A stretch of DNA of 64,000 bases. Origin: Chitinophagales bacterium. Its GTDB lineage: Bacteria > Bacteroidota > Bacteroidia > Chitinophagales > CAIOSU01. Position 1 is the first letter of the stretch, and each line of letters begins with the position of its first letter. Shown here in pieces: positions 53,730 to 62,718 of the stretch. The stretch spans positions 94,343 through 158,342 of the forward strand of contig JAGYJT010000003.1 in the NCBI GenBank assembly GCA_018401955.1, given 5' to 3'. The notes below the pieces were generated by a model. It did no database searches and was not told the origin of the DNA. It saw only the letters and a program-made list of their open reading frames with translations. The position numbers were made by a program, and so were the translations under genes.

Positions 53730-54896
53730 ATGTTACTGGAACTAATGAAACCCCTTTCAACTGAAATAGTTGAACATTTCCGAACCTTCCCCCTTAATAG
53801 TTGGGCTCAAAAAGTATTTTTTGCTGAGCAAAACGGTGTTGATTTCGACCTGTTCGATTTGGCCCTTATCGGCATCGAAGAAGATAGAAACTCACTTACC
53901 AACCAAGGTTGTGCCAATGGCATTAACCGCATTAGGCAGGAGCTTTATAAACTGGTTGCTCAAAACGAAAACATGACGGTGGTTGACTTGGGCAATTTGC
54001 AGCCTGGCGAAACCGTTACCGATACTTACTTTGGACTTGCGGCTATTGTAAACGAGCTATTGGCCAACCAAGTACTGCCCATTATTATTGGCGGTAGCCA
54101 CGACCTTACCTTGGCACAGTACCACGGATACCAAAACCTTGATCGCAAGGTGAACTTGGTTGTAGTTGACGAAAAGATTGACTTGGTGAATATGGAAGGT
54201 GACGTTACCGACGAAAACTACCTTGGCCGCATATTTTCTGATAAGCCAAACATCCTGTTCGGTTTTAGCCAATTGGGCTACCAGAGCTACTTTACCGACC
54301 AGAAGACGGTGAACACCCTGGAGAAACTTAACTTTGATTGCTATCGCTTGGGCGATGTACGGAAGAATATGGAAGAGGTAGAACCGATTGTTCGCGATGC
54401 GGATATGTTGAGCTTTGATCTTTCTGCTATTAAAATGAGCGATGCGCCCGGCGTTGGCTTACCTAGCCCGCATGGTTTCTATGGTGAAGAGGCTTGCCAA
54501 ATTATGCGCTATGCCGGTTTAAGCGACCGCCTTACCTCATTGGGCATTTACGGCTACAACCCTGCTTTTGACAACCACACCCAAACGGCACAGTTGTCTG
54601 CGCAAATGATTTGGTACTTTGTTGAGGGCTACTACAACCGCAGAAAAGATTACCCGGATACCGCCTCGCGCGATTACTTAAAGTACATTGTAGACTTTAA
54701 TGAAGGCGAATACGAGTTGGTGTTTTGGAAGAGCAAAAAAACCGAGCGCTGGTGGTTGCAAATACCTAGGGTAACCCAAGAAGAAGAGAAGATTGATGTG
54801 GTGAATGCCTTAATGAGCTGTTCATACAACGATTATATACAGGCATGTAAAGACGAATTACCCGAGCGTTGGCTAAAGGCTTTTGAACGAGCCTAA
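53730..54896 (+). CDS. arginase-superfamily protein with degenerate metal site
   Basis: The 388-residue product has the ureohydrolase fold landmarks: GGSHDLTLAQ (His124), DEKID (Asp147, Lys149, Asp151) in place of DAHxD, and SFDLSAIKMSDAPG (Asp230, Ser232) in place of SFDxDxxDP-x-PG. Site A ligands (His124, Asp147, Asp151, Asp230) are kept, but the bridging-site residues that should be His and Asp are Lys149 and Ser232. Such degenerate relatives are often labelled formimidoylglutamase. The likely outcome is a non-canonical or inactive enzyme. I chose the ATG at 53730; the ATG at 53745 is also possible. It is upstream of and convergent with murF. Confidence 0.85.
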   Translation: MLLELMKPLSTEIVEHFRTFPLNSWAQKVFFAEQNGVDFDLFDLALIGIEEDRNSLTNQGCANGINRIRQELYKLVAQNENMTVVDLGNLQPGETVTDTYFGLAAIVNELLANQVLPIIIGGSHDLTLAQYHGYQNLDRKVNLVVVDEKIDLVNMEGDVTDENYLGRIFSDKPNILFGFSQLGYQSYFTDQKTVNTLEKLNFDCYRLGDVRKNMEEVEPIVRDADMLSFDLSAIKMSDAPGVGLPSPHGFYGEEACQIMRYAGLSDRLTSLGIYGYNPAFDNHTQTAQLSAQMIWYFVEGYYNRRKDYPDTASRDYLKYIVDFNEGEYELVFWKSKKTERWWLQIPRVTQEEEKIDVVNALMSCSYNDYIQACKDELPERWLKAFERA

Positions 54897-55001
54897 TAAA
54901 GATGAGAGATTGGAATTGCAGCGAAAAAAGAGTTGAGATAACAGATGAAAGACTAAAAAGCACTTCACCTATTGTTTGTCATCTTTTTTCTCTGCCATCT
55001 A

Positions 55002-56291
55002 TCATTTTGAAAGGATTTTTTCTACTGCTATTCCCCTTGAGCCTTTTAGTAGAAAAAGCGTGTCTTCGTAGCGTTGTTGGGCAAACCATTTTTGAGCCTC
55101 GGTAATGTTGTCAAAGTGCATGCAATCCAGTTTTTCGCGCACTTTACCAAACTCTGGGCCTACCAATACTATCTTGTCAAGGTTTAGCTGCTTTAACTTA
55201 AGGGCAATCAACAGGTGCTCTTCGTAACTGGCATTGCCCAGCTCCAACATATCACCTAGTATAGCTACCTTATGTTTTACCTCCACTTGGTGCAGGTTGT
55301 CCAAGGCTTCGCTCATGCTGCTTGGGTTGGCGTTGTAGGCATCCAGTATAAAGGTATTGCTGTCCACCTTCATTAGCTGCGAGCGGTTGTTTGAGGGCAC
55401 ATAATTAGCTACCGCTTTTTGTATCAAACCATTGGGTACCCCAAGCTCTTTGGCAATAGCTACAGCCGCCATTATGTTTTCAAAGTTGTACTTCCCTATC
55501 AATTGCGAAGGCAATGCTACTTCTTCATTTTTGTCTTTAAAGGCAACCTCCAAAAACGGGAATAGGTTGCTCACATGGCCTTGGTATTGGGCTCCTTGCC
55601 CACCATAGGTTATAAGGTGCCTTACTGCCGCTGCTTCTTCCATTAAATCTTTATAGGCAATGTTCACAAAGGCTGTTCCATTGTGGGCAGCCAGATATTC
55701 GTAAAGCTCAGCATTCGTTTTGCGAGTGTTCTCTAGTGTAAGGAAGGTTTCTAGGTGGTCTTTACCCGTATTGGTAATAATGCCATGCGTGGGTTTTGCT
55801 ATGGCGCATAGCTCAGCTATGTCGCCCCGTTTGCGGGCGCCCATTTCAATAACCGCTGCCTTGGTTTTGGGCTTAATCATTAGCAAGGCAAGCGGCAGCC
55901 CAATTTCATTGTTAAAGTTGCCTGGGGTGGCAAAAGTGCTGTAGTTGGTTTCCAGTACGGCGCGCAATAGCTCTTTGGTAGTGGTTTTGCCATTGCTGCC
56001 CGCTATGGCTATTATGGGTATGTTCAATTGCTCGCGGTGGTAAGCTGCCAGCTGTTGTAGGGCCTCAAGGGCGTTGGGTACTAGTATGTACTTTTCTGGG
56101 TCGGTATAGAAGGGTTCTTCATCCACCACGGCATAAGCTGCACCTTGGTCAAGTGCTATACGGGCATATTCGTTGCCATTAAAGCTGGGGCCTTTGAGGG
56201 CAAAAAACAAGTTACCCGGCTCAATTTTGCGGGTATCGGTACTCACGCCCGTACTTTTAAGGTACAACTTATATAACTGCTCTATTGGCAC
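55002..56291 (-). CDS. murF: UDP-MurNAc-tripeptide D-alanyl-D-alanine ligase
   Basis: MurF adds D-Ala-D-Ala to the UDP-MurNAc tripeptide in the last cytoplasmic step of peptidoglycan precursor synthesis. The 429-residue protein has the N-terminal substrate domain, the ATP-binding GSNGKTTTKE (residues 98-107), FNNEIGLPLALL, the central NxGKDHLE segment and DAYNANPSSM with the C-terminal domain. Its length is normal. It is a single gene after the GldJ-PorP block. Its upstream DNA (56292-56443) is filled with inverted ACYARTA heptamers. Confidence 0.96.
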   Translation of the reverse strand: MPIEQLYKLYLKSTGVSTDTRKIEPGNLFFALKGPSFNGNEYARIALDQGAAYAVVDEEPFYTDPEKYILVPNALEALQQLAAYHREQLNIPIIAIAGSNGKTTTKELLRAVLETNYSTFATPGNFNNEIGLPLALLMIKPKTKAAVIEMGARKRGDIAELCAIAKPTHGIITNTGKDHLETFLTLENTRKTNAELYEYLAAHNGTAFVNIAYKDLMEEAAAVRHLITYGGQGAQYQGHVSNLFPFLEVAFKDKNEEVALPSQLIGKYNFENIMAAVAIAKELGVPNGLIQKAVANYVPSNNRSQLMKVDSNTFILDAYNANPSSMSEALDNLHQVEVKHKVAILGDMLELGNASYEEHLLIALKLKQLNLDKIVLVGPEFGKVREKLDCMHFDNITEAQKWFAQQRYEDTLFLLKGSRGIAVEKILSK

Positions 56292-56302
56292 GTAGTGGTG
56301 GT

Positions 56303-56427
56303 TTATTGGTTACTGGTGTATTAGTTGATTAGTATATTGGTTTACTGGTTGATGATGTGTTATTTGGATGATCGCTTAACTGATAACAAATTAACCAATA
56401 ACCAATCAACCAGTTAACTAATTACCA
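56303..56427. repeat. paired inverted ACYARTA heptamer arms without a gene between
   Basis: The left arm (about 56303-56350) has TATTGGT, TACTGGT, TATTAGT-like units, and the right arm (about 56377-56427) has ACTGATA, ACCAATA, ACCAATCA, ACCAGTTA, ACTAATTA units in the opposite orientation, with about 26 bases between. The pair resembles the arms around the four-helix-bundle gene but encloses no gene. Confidence 0.7.
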
Positions 56428-56442
56428 CCATCAAAGATAAAC

Positions 56443-56474
56443 AAAAAGGCCCCTCCACAAGTGGAAGGGCCTTT
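56443..56474 (-). terminator. rho-independent terminator after gldJ
   Basis: AAAGGCCC-C-TCCAC pairs with GTGGA-A-GGGCCTTT with a short loop; on the minus strand a T-rich tract follows. It lies 28 bp after the gldJ stop. Confidence 0.8.
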
Positions 56475-56501
56475 GATATTTACTCAGTGCCTGTGCGGCT
56501 A

Positions 56502-57977
56502 TTATTTCTTTTTGAATTTGTTGCCACCTGGGGTGTCATTACCTGCAGGGCTACCCACGCGGTCCATTGCACAACGGAAACCGATAGTAGCTGCCGACAA
56601 ATCTTGATCCAAGAAGCGACGAGTGCCAGGTGATAGCCAGAAAGGCATATCGGCCCATGAACCACCTTTGTATACGCGAGCTTTATCACTAATCAAAGTA
56701 GTTTTGGCATAGTCGTAAGTTACTTCAGAGATTTCATCACCATCAAGGTAGTTAATCACGTCAGATTTTTTGTAGTTCCTGCGGTTTACCAAGTCCTCAT
56801 CAGGTACTGGCTCGTAAACAATACGACCAAGGCTATCTTTCTCAACTGGTATACCATCTGGGTCCAATTGTTTCTGCATGTACACGTTACCACGGTATGA
56901 GTTCAAATCTTCCTCATCGTAGCTAGTCATTGGGCGGTAAGCATCAGCTACCCACTCGTTTACGTTGCCAGCCATGTTGTAAAGACCAAAATCGTTCGGG
57001 AAGAAAGACTCAACAGGAGCAGTAACCGAAGCGTTATCGTTCAATTTACCTGCAAGACCCATGTAGTCACCTGCACCACGCTTAAAGTTCGCTAGGAACT
57101 CACCCTGCCAGCCACCGGCTTTAGGGTAACGTAGGCTAGTACCGTTCCAAGGGTAGATACGCTTGTCAGAGTAGCGCTCTTCGTTGCCATAAGGTTGGTT
57201 ACCAATTAGGGCTAGGGCAGCATACTCCCACTCAGCCTCGGTAGGTAGGCGGTAAGCTGGCAAAAGGATACCATCTTCAAAACGCACTGGGCGCTCACCT
57301 GAACCGTTCGGGTCTAAATCTGGAAGATTCTTCTTAACCATACCTTCGTACTGGCCAAGCAAATATGCTTCAGTGTTGAAGTTGTCGCTATCTACTTGGT
57401 TAGGATTCACATCCAATACACCTTTTTCGATTAGCATCAACTCGTTCACACGGTCGGTACGCCATTTACAAAACTCAACGGCCTGCAACCACGATACACC
57501 AACTACAGGATAGTCTCTGTAAGCTGGGTGACGCAGGTAGTACTCTACCAATGGCTCATTGTAAGCCAACTCGCTACGCCATACCAAAGTATCGGGCAAT
57601 GCATTGCGGTATACTTCAGGATAGTTAGCACCAAATACACGGTCAATCCAGTACAAGTACTCTAAGTAGTTAAGGTTAGAAACCTCAGCTTGGTCAATGT
57701 AAAACGAGCTTACCGTAATACGGCGTGGCACGGCGTTGTACAAAAACATTACGTCTTGCTCGGTTTGGCCCATTACAAATGTGCCACCTTCGATAAGCGT
57801 AAGGCCTGGGCCAGTTACTTGGCCGTCATAATCAGTAACTTCAAAGCCACCCCAATCGGAGTCGTTGTACTTCCAGCCAGTAACGTTTGAGCTACCTTTG
57901 TCAGAGCAACTGGTAGCCATCATTGCTACTGCTAGCAAAGCCAATGTAGCTTTAGTAAAAGACGTGAATTGTTTCAT
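56502..57977 (-). CDS. gldJ: gliding motility lipoprotein GldJ
   Basis: The 491-residue product has a lipoprotein signal (lipobox near MATSC, Cys24) and a formylglycine-generating-enzyme/sulfatase-modifying fold: LTLIEGGTFVMGQ, VGVSWLQAVEFCKWR, YRLPTEAEWEYAA, NMAGNVNEWVADAY and the closing KGGSWADMPFWLSPGTRRFLD. GldJ is a paralogue of GldK, needed for gliding and T9SS function and stability of other Gld proteins. Its place next to porU and porV separates it from GldK, which belongs to gldKLMN. The protein is somewhat shorter than the Flavobacterium form. It follows a PorP/SprF gene by 53 bp on the same strand. Confidence 0.92.
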   Translation of the reverse strand: MKQFTSFTKATLALLAVAMMATSCSDKGSSNVTGWKYNDSDWGGFEVTDYDGQVTGPGLTLIEGGTFVMGQTEQDVMFLYNAVPRRITVSSFYIDQAEVSNLNYLEYLYWIDRVFGANYPEVYRNALPDTLVWRSELAYNEPLVEYYLRHPAYRDYPVVGVSWLQAVEFCKWRTDRVNELMLIEKGVLDVNPNQVDSDNFNTEAYLLGQYEGMVKKNLPDLDPNGSGERPVRFEDGILLPAYRLPTEAEWEYAALALIGNQPYGNEERYSDKRIYPWNGTSLRYPKAGGWQGEFLANFKRGAGDYMGLAGKLNDNASVTAPVESFFPNDFGLYNMAGNVNEWVADAYRPMTSYDEEDLNSYRGNVYMQKQLDPDGIPVEKDSLGRIVYEPVPDEDLVNRRNYKKSDVINYLDGDEISEVTYDYAKTTLISDKARVYKGGSWADMPFWLSPGTRRFLDQDLSAATIGFRCAMDRVGSPAGNDTPGGNKFKKK

Positions 57978-58030
57978 TGTGCGCGTCAGGTTTTAAGAGT
58001 AAACGCTAATATACTTCGATTATTTCAAAA

Positions 58031-59050
58031 TCAAAAATTCAAAATGCCTGGACATTCAAGTCTGTTAGGCTTTCTGGTATGGTCAAACGGCCCATCCTTG
58101 GCTCCAAGGTTTATGCTCAACGATATTTCGTGAGCACCGCCAGTGTTACCTGCAAGGGTTGAAACCGTGTAGTCGTAACTATATCCAACTCGTACAAAGT
58201 AAATTTTCAAACCCAGCACACCTATAACGGCATCGCTGTTAGAAAAATTGTTTCGGTAGTAAATTCCGCCAAAAACTTTTCCAATATTTACATGTGTACC
58301 GATGTTTAGCTGCGAAGCGGTGCCCTGCGTAATAAACATGGCGTTGGGCGTAAGCGAGTTTTCGCTGTTGCGTTTTTTGGGTGTTAAGTTTATTTCGCCA
58401 CCGGCATGCACCGTAATTTTCATTGGCAACTTGTAGTCCGTGTATTCAGTAATACTCTCTCTAGGGCTGGTGATGTGTTGCAAGGCTAGGCCGCCAAAGA
58501 AATGTTTGGAGTACGCTATAAAACCCGTACCAAAATCGGCGATATTGATGCCAAAATCTGCCGGAACTTGCTCTCCGCTAATGTTTGGGGCGCCCGTGCC
58601 ATCGCTAAACCCAAAAATCGGGTTTATTTGATCGTTAAAAGTAAGGCTTGCCCAATCTAGTTGTTTCCTGATGTAGCCACCCGAAATACCCATTTGCACG
58701 GCTATTTTTTTAGATAGATTAAACCTGAATGCATAGTTGAGCCTTATGGAGTAGTTGTTTATAAGGCCAGCTGCCGTTTGGTCGTTCATTATCTGCAACC
58801 CAAAACCACTGCGGGCTTTCTCAAAGTATTGGTCGTAAGCAACGGCGTATGTTACAAAGCCTTTCTCCAGGCCGGGCCATTGGTTTCGGTAGTTTGCATT
58901 AAAACGTGGCCCCCAAGCCACCCCCGCCAGGGCTGGGTTAAGATTCATGGGTGCTGCATAAAATTGACTAAATTCAGGGTCTTGCGCCTCAGCCGATTGG
59001 AAGGGAAGCAGAATTAAAGTAGCCACTAAAAATAAAATTATGCGAAACAT
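58031..59050 (-). CDS. PorP/SprF family T9SS outer membrane protein
   Basis: The 339-residue product has a signal peptide ending at AEA-QDPEFSQFYAAPMNLNPALAGV, the family hallmark, then barrel strands (FNANYRNQWPGL, YSIRLNYAFRFN, YYRNNFSN) and the closing VGYSYDYTVSTL. It is a second PorP/SprF in the window and, unlike the one at 11543, adjoins gldJ and porU rather than a type B cargo gene. It may therefore be the core PorP or serve an unlinked cargo. It is divergent from porU, with 247 bp between. Confidence 0.92.
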   Translation of the reverse strand: MFRIILFLVATLILLPFQSAEAQDPEFSQFYAAPMNLNPALAGVAWGPRFNANYRNQWPGLEKGFVTYAVAYDQYFEKARSGFGLQIMNDQTAAGLINNYSIRLNYAFRFNLSKKIAVQMGISGGYIRKQLDWASLTFNDQINPIFGFSDGTGAPNISGEQVPADFGINIADFGTGFIAYSKHFFGGLALQHITSPRESITEYTDYKLPMKITVHAGGEINLTPKKRNSENSLTPNAMFITQGTASQLNIGTHVNIGKVFGGIYYRNNFSNSDAVIGVLGLKIYFVRVGYSYDYTVSTLAGNTGGAHEISLSINLGAKDGPFDHTRKPNRLECPGILNF

Positions 59051-59270
59051 CGAACCTTCGTATTTGCAATTTGGTTAATTAGTTGCTTAGGCTTTTTCAA
59101 CAAACAGAAGCAACTATTGTTACGGTTATGCAATCTATCAATTAATAAACTAGCAACAATAAAAATTTGTACTGCTCGTTTCTATAATCAGTTTATCAAA
59201 AAAAGTTAACTGATTTTAAACCACGAGCCAAAAACAAAGAGCCAAAACTATGAAATTTTTGGGATTACTT

Positions 59271-59278
59271 TATTTTTG
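59271..59278 (+). promoter_or_regulatory. predicted -7 element of porU-porV
   Basis: TATTTTTG matches TAnnTTTG and lies 20 bases before the GTG start of porU. No good -33 TTG is seen at the expected distance. Confidence 0.35.
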
Positions 59279-59297
59279 ACTTAAATAACGCCAACCT

Positions 59298-62200
59298 GTG
59301 AAATTTATTTCCATCACCTCGCTATTGTTTGCACTATTAATATCATCGGTATTAATGGGCAGCTCTGTAACCAATTCCGTTTTATCATCTGGCAATTGGT
59401 ATAAAATATCAGTCGGTCAAACTGGAGTTTTCAAAATCGACTATCAGCTACTTAAATCGATTGGCATTAACCCTGATAATATTGACCCACGTAACATAAG
59501 CATATATGGTAATGGTGGTGGCATGCTGCCCGAGTTGAACAGTGCAAGCCGCCACGATGATTTGGTGGAGAACCCAATATTGGTGGTTGGTGAAGGCGAT
59601 GGTAAGTTTGATGCTGGCGATTATATCTTATTTTATGCCCAAGGGCCTAGTTTGTGGAGCTACAACGCGGCAAACAGTTCGTTTGATTATAACATGAACG
59701 TGTATGCCGATGAAAACTATTATTTTATAACAGTAGGGCAAAGCGCCGGTAGGCGAACGGTGAATGCTCCTGCGGCGGGCGCAGCAACTAATAGTACCAG
59801 CACTTTTGATGAGTTGCAACAATATGAGGTGGATGAAAAAAACCTAGGTTCAACCGGGCGTGGATGGTTTGGCGATTTTTTCAATTTCAGTGTTTCTAGT
59901 CGCACGTTCAATTTTAATTTGCCCAATGTTGTTACCAGTGAGCCAGTGAATATACAAACCGCGTTTGCGGCCAAATCAATCAACAATACCAGCTCAGTAA
60001 ATGTGAGTGCTAATGGGCAGAATATTTCTAGCTTCAATATCAATCAAATCGGCAATGGCAGCTATCCTAACTATGCAAATGCAGGCAGCGATATCGGCTC
60101 CATAAATTTAAGTAGCTCGGCCTTGAGTGTTCAAGTATCTTTTAATAATAGTTCTTCAGCAGCCGAGGGATATCTTGATTACATAAAAGTACATGGCCGT
60201 CGTAATTTAGTTTTCAGTGGCACCTCATTCAATTTTAGGGATAGCAGGGTAGTAGGTGCCGGTAATGTAACCGAGTATACCATACAAGGTGGTAGTAGTA
60301 GCAGCATTATTTGGGATGTAACCGACCCAGTGAATGCCCTTAATATACCCTACACCAATACCGGTGGACAATTAAAGTTTACCGCTAGCAGTGATGTATT
60401 GCGCGAATTTGTAGTATTTAACACTACTGGCTCGTTTCCTGCGCCAAATGCTCAAGGTAAAGTGCCCAACCAAAACCTACATGGCCTTAAGCATCCTGAT
60501 ATGATAGTTTTGGTTACCCCGGCACTTAGGGCCGAGGCAGAGCGCTTTGCGCAATACCGATCAGCCAAAAGCGGTATTTATGTGCAGGTGGTATTGTTGG
60601 ATGAAGTGTACAATGAGTTTTCGAGCGGGCGGCCAGATGTAACCGCTGTGCGCGATTTTATGCGTATGCTTTACCTTAACGCCAACGGAAATGCGAGCGA
60701 TGAACCAAAATATCTATTGTTGTTTGGCAACGCCACATATGATTACAAGGGCAAGGAGTTTAGTATAGAAACCGTAATACCTACCTACCAATCATTAGAG
60801 GCACTTAGCCAAATAAGTAGTTATGCTACTGATGACTATTTTGCGCTGCTAGATGATAACGAGGGCAGTATAAGGGATGCAAACCATGACATGGATGTTG
60901 CAGTGGGCCGTTTCCCGGTACGTACCATTGATCAAGCAAGGGTAATGGTAGATAAGGTGATACACTACGAGAGTATTGCCACATTTGGTAGCTGGCGCAA
61001 CAACATTACGTTTGTGGCCGATGATGAGGACACCAATGTGCACTTAAACCATGCCGAAGGGCATTGTAACAATGTTGCTACCAGAGAGCCGGTGTACAAT
61101 ATTGATAAAATTTATCTGGATGCCTTTCAGTTGCAGTCTACCCCAGCCGGATTAAGATACCCTGGTGTAAACGATGCCATTAACACTAAAATGTTTAATG
61201 GTTGCTTAATGATGAACTACACCGGCCACGGTGGCCCAGCTGGTTTTGCCCACGAACGGATATTAACTATTGACGACATTCGCTCTTGGGAGAATTATGA
61301 TGCTATGCCATTGTTTGTAACTGCTACTTGCGAGTTTACCCGCTACGATGATCCGGCCCGCATATCAGCAGGCGAAGAAATTGTGCTGAACCCTAAGGGT
61401 GGCGCTATTGCTGCAGTAAGCACATCGCGCTTGGTATACGCCCATGCCAATGAACGCACCAACCGCAATTTTATTAATAACCTGTTTGAGCTGTACCAAG
61501 GTCGGTTCCCTACTATTGGCGAGGTGGTAATGCTTACCAAAAACGCATCATCGGGCAATAATGATGTAATGAACGACCGAAAGTTTGGCCTTTATGGAGA
61601 CCCTTCGCTTACACTGGCATACCCTAAATATGATGTGGTAACCACTGAAATAGATTCTCACTCGGTAACCACTCAAAGCGATACCTTAAAAGCTTTACAG
61701 CAAATTACCATTCGTGGTGAGGTGAGAAACACTGATGGCAGTTTGTTTACTGGTTTCAACGGGGTGGTATACCCTACTATATTTGATAAGCCAGTTACTT
61801 ATGTTACGCTTGCTAACTCAGCGGGAAGCAGCAAAACCGACTTTGAGGTACAGAAGAATATTATTTTTCGTGGTAAGGCAAGTGTAAAGGATGGCAAGTT
61901 CAGCTTCACTTTTATTGTGCCTAAAGATATTGCCTACAATTATGGCAAGGGCAAAATAAGCTACTATGCCGATAATGGCGAAATTGATGCGCACGGTTAT
62001 CAAGACGATATATATGTGGGCGGTACCGCTACCGACTATGTTGCCGATAACAAAGGGCCGGATATTGAAGTTTTTATGAACGATGAGAAATTTGTTAAGG
62101 GAGGCATTACCGATGCTAACCCGGTGATATTGGTAAAACTGTATGATGTAAGCGGCATTAACACGGTAGGTAACGGTATTGGGCACGACTTGGTGGCGGT

Positions 62201-62708
62201 GATGAACGAAGATACCCGTAACACATACGTACTCAACGATTACTACGAATCTGATACCGATGATTTCCGTAGCGGAACGGCTAGGTATCCGCTGTTTAAT
62301 TTGCCCGATGGACGCTATAAAGTAGTTGCTAAGGCATGGGATGTGCATAACAATTCGGCCGAAGACAATACAGAATTCATCGTTACAAGCAATCCTTGCT
62401 TAGCTTTGGAGGATGTATTTAATTACCCAAATCCGTTTAATTATTCAACTAAATTTCAGTTTGAGCACAATAAACCCGGAGAATTACTGTTTGTAGACTT
62501 GAAAATTTTCGACTACTCTGGCCGCTTGGTTAAGCAATTAACCAAAACTATTGATAGCCCTGGCTTTAAGATAGATGACCTAGAGTGGGATGGACAAACC
62601 GATAATGGCATGAACCTCAGCAATGGAACTTACGTATACAGGCTCGAAGTGCGTACCGAAGACTGTGCACCTGTACATCAAACCGAAAAATTGGTAATTT
62701 TGCGTTAA
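59298..62708 (+). CDS. porU: T9SS sortase PorU (C25 gingipain-type protease)
   Basis: PorU cuts off the C-terminal sorting signal of T9SS cargo at the cell surface and joins the cargo to anionic lipopolysaccharide or other anchors. The 1136-residue product starts at a GTG with a signal peptide (LLFALLISSVLMGSS) and the VLSSGNWYKISVGQTGVFKIDY opening. The C25 catalytic His644 (NYTGHGG) and Cys678 (TATCEFTRYDD) are both present. A C-terminal FlgD-like domain (about 1035-1136; NYPNPFN, KIFDYSGRLVKQ) ends the protein. porV follows after 10 bp, so the two form one operon. Confidence 0.95.
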   Translation: MKFISITSLLFALLISSVLMGSSVTNSVLSSGNWYKISVGQTGVFKIDYQLLKSIGINPDNIDPRNISIYGNGGGMLPELNSASRHDDLVENPILVVGEGDGKFDAGDYILFYAQGPSLWSYNAANSSFDYNMNVYADENYYFITVGQSAGRRTVNAPAAGAATNSTSTFDELQQYEVDEKNLGSTGRGWFGDFFNFSVSSRTFNFNLPNVVTSEPVNIQTAFAAKSINNTSSVNVSANGQNISSFNINQIGNGSYPNYANAGSDIGSINLSSSALSVQVSFNNSSSAAEGYLDYIKVHGRRNLVFSGTSFNFRDSRVVGAGNVTEYTIQGGSSSSIIWDVTDPVNALNIPYTNTGGQLKFTASSDVLREFVVFNTTGSFPAPNAQGKVPNQNLHGLKHPDMIVLVTPALRAEAERFAQYRSAKSGIYVQVVLLDEVYNEFSSGRPDVTAVRDFMRMLYLNANGNASDEPKYLLLFGNATYDYKGKEFSIETVIPTYQSLEALSQISSYATDDYFALLDDNEGSIRDANHDMDVAVGRFPVRTIDQARVMVDKVIHYESIATFGSWRNNITFVADDEDTNVHLNHAEGHCNNVATREPVYNIDKIYLDAFQLQSTPAGLRYPGVNDAINTKMFNGCLMMNYTGHGGPAGFAHERILTIDDIRSWENYDAMPLFVTATCEFTRYDDPARISAGEEIVLNPKGGAIAAVSTSRLVYAHANERTNRNFINNLFELYQGRFPTIGEVVMLTKNASSGNNDVMNDRKFGLYGDPSLTLAYPKYDVVTTEIDSHSVTTQSDTLKALQQITIRGEVRNTDGSLFTGFNGVVYPTIFDKPVTYVTLANSAGSSKTDFEVQKNIIFRGKASVKDGKFSFTFIVPKDIAYNYGKGKISYYADNGEIDAHGYQDDIYVGGTATDYVADNKGPDIEVFMNDEKFVKGGITDANPVILVKLYDVSGINTVGNGIGHDLVAVMNEDTRNTYVLNDYYESDTDDFRSGTARYPLFNLPDGRYKVVAKAWDVHNNSAEDNTEFIVTSNPCLALEDVFNYPNPFNYSTKFQFEHNKPGELLFVDLKIFDYSGRLVKQLTKTIDSPGFKIDDLEWDGQTDNGMNLSNGTYVYRLEVRTEDCAPVHQTEKLVILR

Positions 62709-62718
62709 CCATGAACAA

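Noticed and set aside
61818..62348. 176-residue minus-strand frame within porU
   Set aside because: Antisense to a complete PorU; composition unlike a real protein.
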